64,000 nucleotides of DNA. Source: Nephrocerus scutellatus. Its lineage: Eukaryota > Arthropoda > Insecta > Diptera > Pipunculidae. Positions 57,301-62,864 of the stretch are shown here, in pieces; position 1 is the stretch's first letter, and each line of letters begins with the position of its first letter. Both the position numbers and the translations under genes were made by a program. The DNA lies in NCBI GenBank assembly GCA_947095585.1, contig OX352761.1:19049277-19113276 (forward strand). The letters are read 5' to 3'. The notes beneath the pieces are model-generated. The model was not told where the DNA came from. It saw only the letters and a list, made by a program, of their open reading frames with translations, and made no database searches.

Positions 57301-59273
57301 ACACTTCCACATTTTATTAGCTTTGTGCCTTCTTAATTTTCTAGTACAATCTCGTCGAAAATTATTCAAAAGTATTGCCAGGGCCCTGCTTGATTTTCAA
57401 GAACTTAATCCGACAAGCCCCATTTACATGGTGTGCGAAACACTGCTGGCTAAAAAGACACTTCCCATTGAACAATTGCCGGCGATATTTCGCAACATAG
57501 CCGAGTATTTGCAGTGCATTCCATCCGATAGCGGCCTCGGTGCAACTTCATGGGCTCAACCTATGCAGTCGCTTGAGTCACTTTTCCGACAGGTGATCCT
57601 GATTTTGCCAAATTTGTGTATGCCCGAATACCTGTTGGACATTATGGTAGTCACGTTGAAAATTCCTGGCATTCCGAAGGCGCTACTCGAGCCATTCTCT
57701 AAAGTTTTGGGATATTGCGTACAGAATATCGACCTGGATCACAGTGTCATCTATGAGTTGTGCACCTTGAATAATCGATCATTCTCAAAGGACCGTGATA
57801 AAATGTTTCTTTGTCGACAACTGATATTTGAATTTGTCCAGGCAATAAAGTTCAAAGTTAACATTCCCGATCATAATTTGCTGCTGATCGTTGGGTTTGC
57901 ACTGCAAGATGCTGGCGGAGCAATGCCGCCGGACACAATCACTGGATTACCAGATACGCCACCAACGTTACAAACGAATGCTGCCGATTGCCTGCGACAG
58001 TATATGAATGATGTGATCGATTTCCTGGCGGATTTTCACACGCTGAGCAAAATTAAGGTAAGTTGCAGTTAGCTGCGAGATAGAAAAATCATTATGCCAT
58101 CCTTCAAATTGCAGAACTTCAAAAATGGTCAAAATCAAAATGGCATCGGCGAAGACACCCTAGGTGGGATTCTTAAGGCAGCTGTCGCTCAGTACCTAGC
58201 TCTCGAAATGGCTCGTGGAAATTCCCGTGACAATAAAACTGTTGCCAGATATTTACCATGGCTGTACAATGCTCCGTCATCCCTGCAACAAGGGTAAGGT
58301 TATTTCAGGCAAGACCGGAAGTTATTTTAATTATTCCTCTCCATTCCATTTTATAAAACCTCACCCAAGCCCAAAAGAATTCACCGAATGTGTTGGGCAT
58401 ATGCGACTGTTGTCGTGGTTGCTTCTTGGTTCGCTTACACACGCCGCTCTTATGCAGCGACGAACTGGTTTGTTGGGCGGCGGACAACACAGCTCTATCC
58501 ATTACCAAATACAGCACCACAGTGTTACTATCATTCAGCCTGTCCCCCAAGAAGCGTCTTGTCATATTGCCGATCATATTCAAGTGATTTTCGCTGGATT
58601 TTCTGAGCAATCGAAGACATCAGTTTTGCATATGTCATCGCTATTCCATGCGTTTACGTTGTGCCAACTTTGGACGGTGTACTTGGAACAAATTTCATAC
58701 ACATCACCCAACAATTCAGAAGCGAACACTGTTACAATGGGCATTATATTTGAATTTTGGGCTAAAGTGACTCCGTGTATACTTCAACTTGTTTCGCACT
58801 CAAATACTGCTAGAGATTCAGCGGATTTTCAAAGTTCTCATTTGAAGGTAAGTGAACTGGGTGTAGTGAGGTTGTGGTGTTAATGCCATGTACTTACCTC
58901 TGTTTTACTATTGCAGCTTTCGGAAATGGTAAATTTGCACTTTTTAAGCCTACTGGAAGCTCTTAGAGAAACTCACTCGACGGTGTTGGGTAAACTTCTG
59001 CCCTTGTGGAGTCCGGTAATGTCGTCACAAACGCAGGTAGGATTGATTTGATTTTTAAAATATAATCGGCGTTCCCATCTAATAATTTTTTGTTCGCAGC
59101 TATCTGATACTCTACATGTTCGTCTGCAAAACGTTCGGGATTATGCACCCAACTACAAGGAGCAACAAACACACCAATCCGAAGCTCTGCTCAAGTGGCT
59201 ACAACGTCTTCAGTTCAAAATGGGACAAATCGAATTGCAGTCGTCAACAGCGACTCAATTTTATTCAATATAA
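25040..59273 (+). CDS. unc79: unc79 homologue, NALCN channel complex subunit (30 coding exons)
   Basis: UNC79 is a large cytoplasmic HEAT/armadillo-type scaffold that, with UNC80, stabilises the NALCN (fly narrow abdomen) sodium-leak channel in neurons. Exons: 25040-25061, 25137-25256, 26361-26522, 26586-26756, 26815-26904, 27021-27206, 27260-27964, 28036-28124, 28405-29065, 29137-29408, 29468-29569, 32595-32742, 36617-36696, 36965-37030, 44663-44780, 44856-45112, 45209-45357, 45440-46173, 46753-46830, 49138-49405, 49468-50128, 50180-50311, 50371-51678, 51746-51924, 51990-52144, 57345-58057, 58115-58293, 58370-58847, 58917-59036, 59100-59273. All ends are GT-AG, phases agree, and the sum is 8,577 nt (2,858 codons plus stop). 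Identity rests on near-colinear similarity to animal UNC79 from first to last residues. Exons 12-15 are least certain, being weakly conserved. Confidence 0.93.
25500..26020 (+). repeat. tandem repeat of about 140 bp in unc79 intron 2
   Basis: About 3.6 copies. The landmark 'gggcatat' (first copy 'ggagcatat') occurs at about 25505, 25645, 25790 and 25930, giving a period of 140-145 bp. Other shared words are 'ggccattttgg', 'taccactttttcaagcattt', 'ggcactc', 'gcgacaat' and 'tatcggcatagaacgac'. Open frames across it are repeat artefacts. Confidence 0.88.
26361..27206 (+). CDS. unc79: unc79 coding exons 3-6 (residues about 48-250)
   Basis: Exons 26361-26522, 26586-26756, 26815-26904 and 27021-27206 are separated by introns of 63, 58 and 116 bp; all junctions fall after the first base of a codon. 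The protein reads YPNLEYGNLYNALTMLIDVA, LLQCLCCILPFLDKDLIDNL, then MMILQYSNNPGAHHCQLLEC and ILCVIAYGTSASRSAAAKLL. These track vertebrate UNC79 helix by helix and form the first helical repeats of the scaffold. Two donors are GTATGT/GTATAA, slightly off the best consensus but supported by protein continuity. Confidence 0.9.
27260..28124 (+). CDS. unc79: unc79 coding exons 7-8, Cys/His-rich module
   Basis: Residues about 250-515. The first 120 residues of exon 7 carry many paired Cys and His: FVCQREQCPN, YLCIECANEIHREH, MVCENKNC, CFSTEC, RYCAQCHSNRHN and DHVVH. They are spaced like zinc-binding fingers and are conserved in position with vertebrate UNC79. Helical sequence follows (EERQRLGRYGIWLLVGRCTP, MLFHWFHVTAYSYD). 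Exon 8 (28036-28124) adds QVESTIEKLKIEHVCQWLKE. Zinc binding is an inference from the residue pattern. Confidence 0.9.
28405..29569 (+). CDS. unc79: unc79 coding exons 9-11 with a Gly-rich linker
   Basis: Residues about 516-860. Exon 9 (28405-29065) continues the conserved helical region (IACLLPHPPEYARVGGHWDT, RLICLVPYEVITSEIWDFVM) and then carries a Gly/Val/Ser-rich low-complexity stretch coded by GGT repeats at about 28890-28980, absent from the vertebrate protein. Exon 10 (29137-29408) returns to conservation (TCCILMLDILMKQMELQDVE). Exon 11 (29468-29569) has AAECAYCEATIMWHQLSTKL. Introns are 71 and 59 bp. Confidence 0.9.
29570..32594. other. unc79 intron 11
   Basis: 3.0 kb, with no coding exon recognised. 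A SINE-like body is at 30915-31085 (A-box-like 'ttgctcagtgg' near 30926). A short duplicated segment ('gccagaagatccgta') occurs near 29980 and 30060. The intron interrupts the reading frame cleanly at phase 0 on both sides. Confidence 0.6.
30915..31085 (+). mobile_element. SINE-like copy in unc79 intron 11
   Basis: Head 'ggcgccgttgctcagtggat' resembles a tRNA A-box. The body 'tttgacaaacgtccaaaagt' and 'aataacttgtca' match the copy at 3285-3450. The B-box seen in that copy is missing here, so this one is internally deleted. Confidence 0.45.
32595..32742 (+). CDS. unc79: unc79 coding exon 12 (residues about 860-909)
   Basis: The acceptor TTTCATACAG is good; the donor GTTGTT at 32743 is weak. 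It codes VPIEDIIEEEKSSRKSPPES and a charged, Pro-rich, probably disordered stretch ending GPLGGFAG. It enters at phase 0 and leaves at phase 1. Little similarity to vertebrate UNC79 helps here, so the exact 3' end is tentative. Confidence 0.65.
33050..33235. repeat. (TC)-rich low-complexity tract in unc79 intron 12
   Basis: Runs of 'ctctct', 'tttctctc' and similar with few purines on the plus strand. A short (CGTAA)n run follows at 33257-33279. Confidence 0.75.
33409..33435 (+). other. unc79: candidate 27-nt microexon of unc79
   Basis: A 27-nt segment sits between a good acceptor (accaattttttccag) and a donor GTGAAG. It would enter and leave at phase 1, exactly as needed between exon 12 (out at phase 1) and exon 13 (in at phase 1). 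It would add nine codons (DEGKIIILA, with the split Gly) without changing the frame. Such short symmetric exons are common in neuronal genes, but nothing except signals and phase supports it here. Confidence 0.35.
34075..35110. repeat. 57-bp AT-rich minisatellite in unc79 intron 12
   Basis: About 18 diverged units. 'aaccctaaaagtatacagtg' or close variants recur at about 34197, 34310, 34369, 34521, 34634, 34803, 34915, 35029 and 35087, with spacings of 55-59 bp or twice that. Units alternate between two sub-types ('tatacagtgaaatatactaa' and 'tatacaatgcaatgtactga'), giving a higher-order dimer of about 112 bp. Confidence 0.88.
35240..36165 (+). mobile_element. highly degenerate RTE-like LINE fragment
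   Basis: Plus-strand remnants follow the order of the copy at 42870-44150: 'gaagctttcatc', 'aaatgaaagcaaaacaaggt', 'gagaggaaagtcttagggag', 'gacgtcgacatcgtgaagag' and 'ggagcagtggaaggattttt'. Frames are lost. It lies inside unc79 intron 12. Confidence 0.65.
36617..37030 (+). CDS. unc79: unc79 coding exons 13-14 (residues about 910-958)
   Basis: Exon 13 (36617-36696, 80 nt) lies between an atgtag acceptor and a GTATGT donor and codes GSVPVAVPQPEPHSVGGVLV and so on. Exon 14 (36965-37030, 66 nt) lies between ttttttag and GTACTT and codes SNDSGRSVENIELTRNVHAT plus DE. The phases (1 to 0, then 0 to 0) fit the neighbours. Exon 14 is symmetric, so it could be an optional cassette. Both are called from splice signals and frame only; conservation with other animals is weak in this linker. 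Confidence 0.6.
37865..39620 (-). mobile_element. RTE-like LINE copy, degenerate
   Basis: Minus-strand RT motifs: NNKAPESDGILAELINIGSP (39256-38981); MLSTAYKIFSTILQDRIAPY, GFIPGKSTTDQIYTFRQAM and FKAAYDIIARVALY (38944-38615); post-catalytic LVYKTMVIPVLTHVSETWVV and RKVLRRIVGLVCEK (38361-38098). The segment from about 38580 jumps directly from the middle to the post-RT region, so the catalytic YADD part is deleted. Confidence 0.8.
40150..40330 (+). repeat. dispersed repeat, CACACAGGTGT copy
   Basis: Contains 'aaagcccgattatattcaaa' then 'cattgcacacaggtgt' and an A/T tract. Same family as 846-1070 and 40685-40930. Confidence 0.55.
40685..40930 (+). repeat. dispersed repeat, CACACATGTG copy
   Basis: Begins with a (TTTG/TCTG)n tract at about 40715-40747, then 'aacccacttccaaagcccga', 'actttgcacacatgtgtat', 'gtgacaacactttctac'. 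This is the best plus-strand match to 846-1070. Confidence 0.6.
41974..42278 (+). mobile_element. MITE copy 1 (TA target, GGGTGTTTTTTT ends)
   Basis: It starts AAGGGTGTTTTTTT after TA (41972-41973) and ends TTAAAAAAACACGT before TA (42279-42280), giving inverted ends of about 13-15 bp and 305 bp in all. It contains an A run of about 30. It has no coding capacity. TA duplication and size fit a Tc1/mariner-type non-autonomous element. Its left 175 bp form the partner arm of copy 2. Confidence 0.75.
42287..42478 (-). mobile_element. MITE copy 2, inverted next to copy 1
   Basis: 192 bp, starting ACGGGTGTTTTTTTA after TA (42285-42286) and ending with its exact 15-bp reverse complement before TA (42479-42480). 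Its length, reverse-complemented, matches the first 175 bp of copy 1 almost perfectly, including a T run mirroring the A run. Only 8 bp separate the two copies. It is a deleted derivative of the longer copy. Confidence 0.78.
42870..44230 (+). mobile_element. RTE-like LINE copy, plus orientation, C-terminal part best preserved
   Basis: The plus strand reads HLINESKTKYIVGTSASRR-like sequence with FNYLGLTVAADNRMEPEIRS (43423-43617). A long open piece (43737-44123) follows: LLAAFERKVLQRIVCLVCEE, YNDEIYERYRDVDIMERIKL and RQRGRPSLRWKDGIEQDAQS. RT core words such as 'ttgatagactttaaagccgc' precede it near 43090. Stops and deletions make it dead. It starts back-to-back with the minus-strand copy ending at 42860. 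Confidence 0.8.
44663..46173 (+). CDS. unc79: unc79 coding exons 15-18 (residues about 959-1377)
   Basis: Exon 15 (44663-44780) is an Ala/Val-rich linker (MTATVETVSEQLDLAAIMPS). Exon 16 (44856-45112) has an acidic, Gly/Ala-rich part and then the conserved KFKFSLDSLPQPLQYIHQLL. Exon 17 (45209-45357) reads KPDILYYILKCLNVMALHGD. Exon 18 (45440-46173) reads HAGVPLLLHCITLPLGSDVF and NDWRVRFTAVERVTVITRFM, continuing into WEFFLNRFDTLFIEAQINLE. From exon 16 on, the match to vertebrate UNC79 is close. Introns are 75, 96 and 82 bp. Exon 15 has good splice sites but poor conservation. Confidence 0.88.
46199..46745. repeat. pyrimidine-rich (ATCTCTCT)-type tract in unc79 intron 18
   Basis: Over 500 bp of 'tctctctatctct'-like sequence almost free of G on the plus strand, running right up to the acceptor of exon 19. 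Long open frames over it (SLYLFVSLSLHIF and similar) are low-complexity artefacts. Confidence 0.9.
46753..46830 (+). CDS. unc79: unc79 coding exon 19, possible cassette
   Basis: 78 nt between 'tccgatcacag' and donor GTCAGT, phase 1 at both ends, coding ATEKEKIYSRQVSAPILKRK and TSRFGL. The basic, Ser-containing content matches the region where vertebrate UNC79 has a similar basic linker. Being symmetric and flanked by a very long pyrimidine tract and a transposon-laden intron, it could be skipped without a frame change. Confidence 0.75.
47150..47890 (-). mobile_element. RTE-like LINE 3' fragment
   Basis: The minus strand (47613-47230) reads EIYERYRDVDIMKRIKLGRL, RQRGRPILRWKAGVDQDVQI. The upstream part is scrambled and ends with 'tgctatcataggcggctt', an RT-core word seen intact at 9080, where the satellite begins. 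Confidence 0.75.
47892..48282. repeat. (TGAAA)n pentanucleotide satellite
   Basis: About 78 copies of a 5-bp unit (TGAAA on plus, TTTCA on minus), nearly perfect, with a few TAAAA variant units at about 48192 and 48227-48240. It begins inside an RTE-like LINE word ('ggcggctttaaag' replaced by 'ggcggcttgaaatgaaatg'). The minus-strand FHFISFHFISF reading frames are artefacts. Confidence 0.97.
49138..50128 (+). CDS. unc79: unc79 coding exons 20-21 (residues about 1404-1713)
   Basis: Exon 20 (49138-49405) reads ITELEESDKETIHLLVFLLM, QFMSRIDQAFP and TKTQNIVLKHFFLLLGHNQI. Exon 21 (49468-50128) reads AFNAFLANLPQVLDQNHLIG, LPSVLQVILFAPNP and WLMTILVVLYKYSYTQPPLT, then a Ser/Pro/acidic linker. Helical parts match vertebrate UNC79 closely. 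The 62-bp intron splits an Arg codon after its second base. Confidence 0.92.
50180..51678 (+). CDS. unc79: unc79 coding exons 22-23, long disordered insert
   Basis: Exon 22 (50180-50311) and the largest exon, 23 (50371-51678, 436 codons), code residues about 1714-2193. The sequence is rich in Ser, Thr, Pro and Lys, without helical repeats: for example QSTQPPLSSRRKSSDQSSTS, VPPPPLPTIKPLGRHKTIIE and RSKKLHADKSLKRSDK. This is the region in which vertebrate UNC79 also has a long, poorly conserved linker. It is probably a flexible, phosphorylatable segment (inference). Confidence 0.88.
51746..52144 (+). CDS. unc79: unc79 coding exons 24-25, Cys motif and helical core
   Basis: Exon 24 (51746-51924) opens with DYCVCERCGECGSMLEEYSD, a CxCxxCxxC cluster that matches a YVCERCGxLLEEY-type motif in vertebrate UNC79. 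It then reads GILVIILGTFIHREPAMAAP. Exon 25 (51990-52144) reads VAHQFIRCILHQLAPNGIFL and ends QTQMK. Acceptor CCCCATAG and donor GTAAGT are good. Residues about 2194-2304. Confidence 0.92.
52169..52424. mobile_element. MITE-like element with 40-bp inverted ends
   Basis: 256 bp. The left end CTTAAGAGCGTGGCCACTCA and the reverse complement of the right end, CTTAGAGCGTGGCCACACGG, agree, and agreement continues for about 40 bp ('gcatgg-aatgaaag-catgtc'). The interior is non-coding. Target duplication is not clear, so the superfamily is left open. Confidence 0.7.
52846..54005 (+). repeat. direct repeat pair, about 250 bp each, 0.9 kb apart
   Basis: 52846-53095 and 53744-54005 share, in order, 'ttgccagcat-agca', 'tgtgtggttat', 'gttcagctc', 'aagttttcgtt/gagttttcgtt', 'aaatttgacatttg', 'tttggat', 'gcaggca' and 'gagcaagc'. 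They are either the ends of a decayed element or a duplicated segment. No TG..CA ends or primer site were found. Confidence 0.65.
53995..54960 (+). mobile_element. Loa/Jockey-like LINE reverse transcriptase, degenerate
   Basis: The plus strand shows reverse-transcriptase blocks: FGVDGIHPSMLQN, SWRIVRVVFIPK, KGRSTETALHEVVRTIA-like, NFVDIEGNFNDV, then VNRGTPQDGIISPLLWLLVI. These are diagnostic of non-LTR reverse transcriptase (conserved blocks 2-4). The catalytic YADD block is only suggested ('tatgaagacgacgta' near 54680). Frames are broken. This family differs from the RTE and CR1-like elements in the window. Confidence 0.75.
54960..55440 (-). mobile_element. CR1-like LINE 3' fragment
   Basis: Shares long words with 21480-21640 ('gggcacctgcccagacaata', 'cagttgtattca', 'gtgaagtacat', 'gcaccgtttta'). 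It is the post-catalytic part of the same minus-strand LINE family and is degenerate. Confidence 0.7.
55441..56110. repeat. RTE 5' scrap and duplicated block
   Basis: 55441-55560 matches 10691-10830 ('tttacgggcgagg', 'gaagggactagcccgatcat'). From 55690 a block is repeated with a period of about 235 bp: 'aaatcttgatagggtgagat' occurs at about 55725 and 55961, each followed by 'ccttgtgtaggtgtagagac', then 'ctgaagttcgatctct' at about 55813 and 56050. The unit's class is not recognised. Confidence 0.65.
56380..56830 (-). mobile_element. CR1-like LINE endonuclease and RT scraps
   Basis: The minus-strand open frame 56816-56544 reads CNIRGRRSNLLLTETQVNAD and GYNLVPVIFLHHGLAVYVRS, the start of a LINE AP-endonuclease domain. 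The part below 56530 resembles the RT segment at 22140-22230 ('gtacgag-aa-agacgacggttcgcc'). Both belong to the 21200-22850 family. Confidence 0.65.
57345..59273 (+). CDS. unc79: unc79 coding exons 26-30, conserved C-terminal part
   Basis: Residues about 2305-2858. Exon 26 (57345-58057) reads RRKLFKSIARALLDFQELNP and IPKALLEPFSKVLGYCVQNI. Exon 27 (58115-58293) has ALEMARGNSRDNKTVARYLP and WLYNAPSSLQQ. Exon 28 (58370-58847) has PKEFTECVGHMRLLSWLLLG and SLTH. Exons 29 (58917-59036) and 30 (59100-59273) finish with LLKWLQRLQFKMGQIELQSS, TATQFYSI and TAA. The strongest match to vertebrate UNC79 is here, including the final QSS-x-A-x-QFY pattern. Introns are 57, 76, 69 and 63 bp. Confidence 0.95.
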
Positions 59274-59313
59274 ACCACATCTCGCTCGCCAAATACATCA
59301 AAACATTTGGAAT

Positions 59314-59319
59314 AATAAA
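59314..59319 (+). terminator. unc79: unc79 polyadenylation signal
   Basis: AATAAA 40 bp past the stop codon, the only such hexamer on the plus strand before the Gdown1 coding region. It implies a very short 3' UTR. Confidence 0.65.
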
Positions 59320-59340
59320 AATAATCGTTTTGTAGCTAAT

Positions 59341-59346
59341 TTAATT
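59341..59346 (-). terminator. candidate poly(A) signal for the Gdown1-like gene
   Basis: ATTAAA on the minus strand, about 48 bp beyond the stop at 59394. A canonical AATAAA lies further on at 59265-59260, inside the last coding exon of unc79. Either site would make the two 3' ends close or overlapping. Confidence 0.4.
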
Positions 59347-59393
59347 TCAATTCATTAAATGTGAAATTAAAATGCTTAACAGATAAAAGTGTA

Positions 59394-60699
59394 TTATTCA
59401 AAGACCGTGTAATTGACAGCACCTCCAGGCAAATCCTCATCTAATGGATCCGGGACTTCGAACTCTTCTAAATACGTTCGACTGCCTTCAATTTGGTTGG
59501 AAGGTACTCTGTAGGTTGTAAATGCTACGTTGCTCTTAAGCGCGACATCAGAAGGAATCTCTATTTTATTGGCCATTCGTTCCATTTTTGCAGCAAGACG
59601 CTCAGCAGCCTGTTTCTCTTGCAGTTCCTATCAATTGCAGTATAATTGAAGACAGATTCTTATAGATAATAAAGTAAAAATGGATACTTTTAACTTGGCG
59701 AGGTAATTCGTCTGAATGTCCACCGAATCGAGGAGAGTTAACAATTTTGTTCCGTTGTGCTGTATAAATGGCGGGGTAGCTGCAGTGTTCTCCCAATGTT
59801 TTCCATGTATACGGAGTTTCTCCTTTTCAGGGTCATGCACATTTGAAACTGTCGTTTTATATGGCTTAAATTTCTCCTTTGCGGGCATCTTATCAATAAC
59901 CTTATTTACAATGTAAAGAACGTGCGAATCTAGTTTATCGGAATCGGTGCTACATTCTGATACCATTGTGCTGGTCGATGGAGATGTACTTCCGCTGCTG
60001 CTGCTGCTTTTTTTATTTCGAGAACCTTGTTTCCCCATTGAATTATCGATAATCTGCTGAAATTTTGGACGAAGTGTGGACATTTTCTCGCTAACATCGA
60101 TGCTAACTATGTCAGCATCTAAAATTTCAGCGTTGGACTCAAATGATTTGATTTCTTCCAAATCGCTTTCTGTTATGAGTTCAGGTTCTGGAAGAATTAT
60201 CTTAGTTTTTTTCTCGTGCATATTGCATTGTGCTATTATTTTCAGAGGGTCCATTTCAATCTCGTCATCACTATCAAGAACGTCGTCCAATGGATTACTT
60301 TCACTGTTGTTATTACAGTTAGGAACTCCTTCCCATTCGAGTTGATTCAGTTTCATCTTCCCTTTAGAAGCAATATTCAACTCAGAAAACATTGCTGCCG
60401 CTTCATCCACATTGCAACGATTCTCTAACTCCTGCAGCACTTTGTCGTAAAAATCCTGTATTCGTTTACCTTTGTCTGGAAGCCGAATAATATTTGCTCT
60501 GTACGAAAAGGAGAAATTGTTCAGTTTATTGATGGACAATAATTACACTTTTGTACTTGTTTGCTAAAAGTTTCTCTTCGCGCTCCTTTATTTCCAACAA
60601 ATCCCAGCGAGTCAATGATGTGAGATCTTTTATACGATTCTCTGATTTAGCGACAGGCATTAATCCTGGAATTTTATTTAGTTTTGCTCGTGCAATCAT
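59394..60699 (-). CDS. Gdown1: Gdown1/POLR2M-like Pol II-associated protein (3 exons)
   Basis: Gdown1 binds RNA polymerase II, competes with TFIIF and makes transcription Mediator-dependent. Exons: 60699-60557, 60498-59688, 59627-59394; introns of 58 and 60 bp (GTACAA..TACAG and GTATCC..GATAG). Total 1,188 nt, 395 codons, close to human Gdown1 (368). Exon 1/2 reads SLTRWDLLEIKEREEKLLAN, then NIIRLPDKGKRIQDFYDKVL, matching the N-terminal region of Gdown1 with its hallmark LPDKGK. The middle is acidic and Ser-rich. The end has LKELQEKQAAERLAAKMERM, like the C-terminal QAKLAAQKLAERL region. The start (MIARAKLNKIPG) was chosen because codons upstream of it look non-coding. A more upstream in-frame start at 60855 is possible. 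It is tail-to-tail with unc79. Confidence 0.8.
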
Positions 60700-61469
60700 C
60701 TTTTCAAAACTGGAATGCTGGTAAAATGTAAATAAACAGATGGCAAATGGGTAACTGCGAAAACCAATGACGTTTTTTCCACTAAAAATGTCAAAGGAAA
60801 ACAATGACTCTTGACATTTTTTTAAGATGTTACCAGAACCGATTTTATTTATCATGGAGTTTATTCAAGTTATAAATAACTTGAAATAGTGGTTGTCCGT
60901 AAGAAAGCAGAACCTAATTGATTTCTTTTTGTCGTTATTTTGATAAAAAGAGAAAGAGAAGAGATTTTGCTTTGGTGAGGGGCTACAATTTTCGACCGTT
61001 ACACGTTTCGAAAATTCCGATCTCATGAGGGGAATATGTAGTTAGGTACGTGGTGGAGGCACCGATAGAAGAAGAGAGTTCTCGACCTTTTGGGGGTCTA
61101 TTGAGGTCTTTTTTGGGTCTTATAGGGGTCCTTTGATGGCGTTTTAGGAAGTATTTTGGAGGGCCTTATGGGGGTCTATGGGGGTTTTAAGAGGTCTTTT
61201 AGTACGTGATGATGGAGTTGATGTTAAACAATTGCTATGATCGAATATTCGAGCTTGCTAAAATTAAAGTAAAGTCTTACTTATACGAATTCGAGCAATT
61301 GATTTTTGAACTTACTTTGCTACGATACTTTACCTCGAGCAATTGCTAGTTTTTAATAATACCACCCACCATTATATTCATAACATATCGTTGGGTTTTC
61401 GCCTAAAACACAAATGTTCACATCGTCAAAATCTTCAACAAAAAAAACAGCCCATAAAAATAAAAAATG

Positions 61470-61760
61470 TTCATGTAAATTCTCTTAAAGGAGGGTACAT
61501 ATGTGAGGAAAGTTTGAACCGGGTTAATTTGGAAAACAAATAATATTAGAGCCCTTTTAAATCAAAATTTTTATAAAAACTATTGTCACCGGAGATACAC
61601 ATGTGTAAAAAATTTGTATGGGTGCTGTCATCGGAGATACACATGTGTTGAAAATTTTAAGAAAATCGGGCTAATTTATAAAAAAATTATTTGGCACCCC
61701 TCAGGGCCAATTCACTCCAAAAATTGGGTGCAGCCAGGCAACGCTGGGTATTTCAGCTAG
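61470..61760 (-). repeat. dispersed repeat, CACATGTG copy
   Basis: Shares with 17390-17900 the words 'cccataaaaata', 'tgttcatgtaaattctctta', 'gggttaattt' and 'ggagatacacatgtgt' (twice, at about 61592 and 61633), and 'aagaaaatcggg'. Same family, shorter and diverged. Confidence 0.6.
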
Positions 61761-62009
61761 TTTAGTGATAATTAAAATAATTTAATTATAGTTTTTTGCT
61801 GAGTAAAAAATCAAATCGAAGTTATTATAAAACATTTACAATTATAGTAATAGGTTGATATCCAGTAAAAAATGTGATTATGATATTGTCTACATTTTTG
61901 TAATGTGTCAACTCATCCGAAATCGTAAGTATAAAAAAGAAAAATCAAATTAAATTAAATTTATGCATGTGCTTACAGTCGCCACTGGATAGTACGTGAG
62001 CCGTATTTT

Positions 62010-62310
62010 ATTGCCGAGGAATAACAACAATTGCACTGTCGAACTCCTTCTTTGGAATTGTGAAAACCTGCTGTTTTGCTGTTTTTGGCTGGTTTTGACA
62101 TTCGAATTCCGAACTCGCTCGGCAAATAAATGCAGCTGTGGTTGTCAAAATGTTCAGAAATTAATAGCCGTTTTTTATATGCCGAAGAACAACAACAATT
62201 GCACTGTCGAATTCCTTCTTTGGAATTGTGAAAACCTGCTGTTTGGCTGGTTTTGGCTGGTTTTGACATTCGAATTCCGAACTCGCTCGGCAAATAAATT
62301 GCAGCTAATG
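62010..62310. repeat. 168-bp tandem duplication
   Basis: Two units are offset by 168 bp ('gcactgtcgaa' at 62033 and 62201; 'actcgctcgg' at 62113 and 62281), nearly identical over about 120 bp and diverged in the spacer. The segment includes 'attccttctttggaattgtg' and 'gacattcgaattccgaactc', both with short palindromes. Overlapping open frames on both strands reflect the duplication, not a gene. Confidence 0.9.
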
Positions 62311-62864
62311 TTGAATTCATATTGAGAAAAAATCTTGCATTGATTAATTTTTTGGTGTCAGTTGTTCTTTTTTCCTAAAAAAACAATTGACGGAAGATCG
62401 GAAATCGCATCTCATAGATATGTATATTTTGGTAGATTTAAATATAGGGTTTTTGCTCTTATGATAATGAGAATGACCAAAAGATCTAATTTTCGCAAAC
62501 TTTTATCAGCCTTAGTTCTTAGTTGGGCTTTCTATAAAGAAGGTTTTGGATTTACACTCTAAGCTAAGTAAACAAAGGATTCTCTCATTTCGTTTTCGAT
62601 TCATTTGCGAACAAAAGACAGCTACGAACTACGACAAAGATTTCTAAAAACGAAAAAAAAACGACATGAAATGATGGACGGCAACAGAAACGTCAAAATA
62701 CCTGCCATGCCACATTGCTCATAGGATAGGCGAGAGGCGACTGTATATTTCACTAGAAATAATTTCCGTCCTATAATTTTGTGCAGAAAGGTGCCGGACA
62801 ACGGGACGATCATTTATTGGATATTGGATATTTGTATTCTGGAGTACAAACGCTAAGCATTGTT

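Larger units (their letters stand above)
52145..57344. other. unc79 intron 25, 5.2 kb of mobile-element debris
   Basis: Contents are a MITE-like inverted-repeat element (52169-52424), a direct repeat pair (52846-53095 and 53744-54005), a Loa/Jockey-like LINE fragment (53995-54960), CR1-like pieces (54960-55440, 56380-56830), a scrap of RTE 5' end (55441-55560) and a duplicated block (55690-56100). No coding exon of unc79 was recognised here. Confidence 0.6.
60700..62864. other. divergent intergenic region between Gdown1-like gene and GlnRS
   Basis: The two genes point away from each other, so both promoters should lie here. Contents are a copy of the CACACATGTG dispersed repeat (61470-61760) and a 168-bp tandem duplication (62010-62310). 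A stretch of short G/T-rich words ('gggggtctat', 'ttttgggtctta') is at 61085-61200. No further coding sequence is recognised. Specific promoter motifs could not be supported. Confidence 0.5.

Noticed and set aside
61973..62325. Long frames on both strands with an internally repeated protein
   Set aside because: Both mirror the 168-bp tandem duplication; there is no start or splice support and no known domain.
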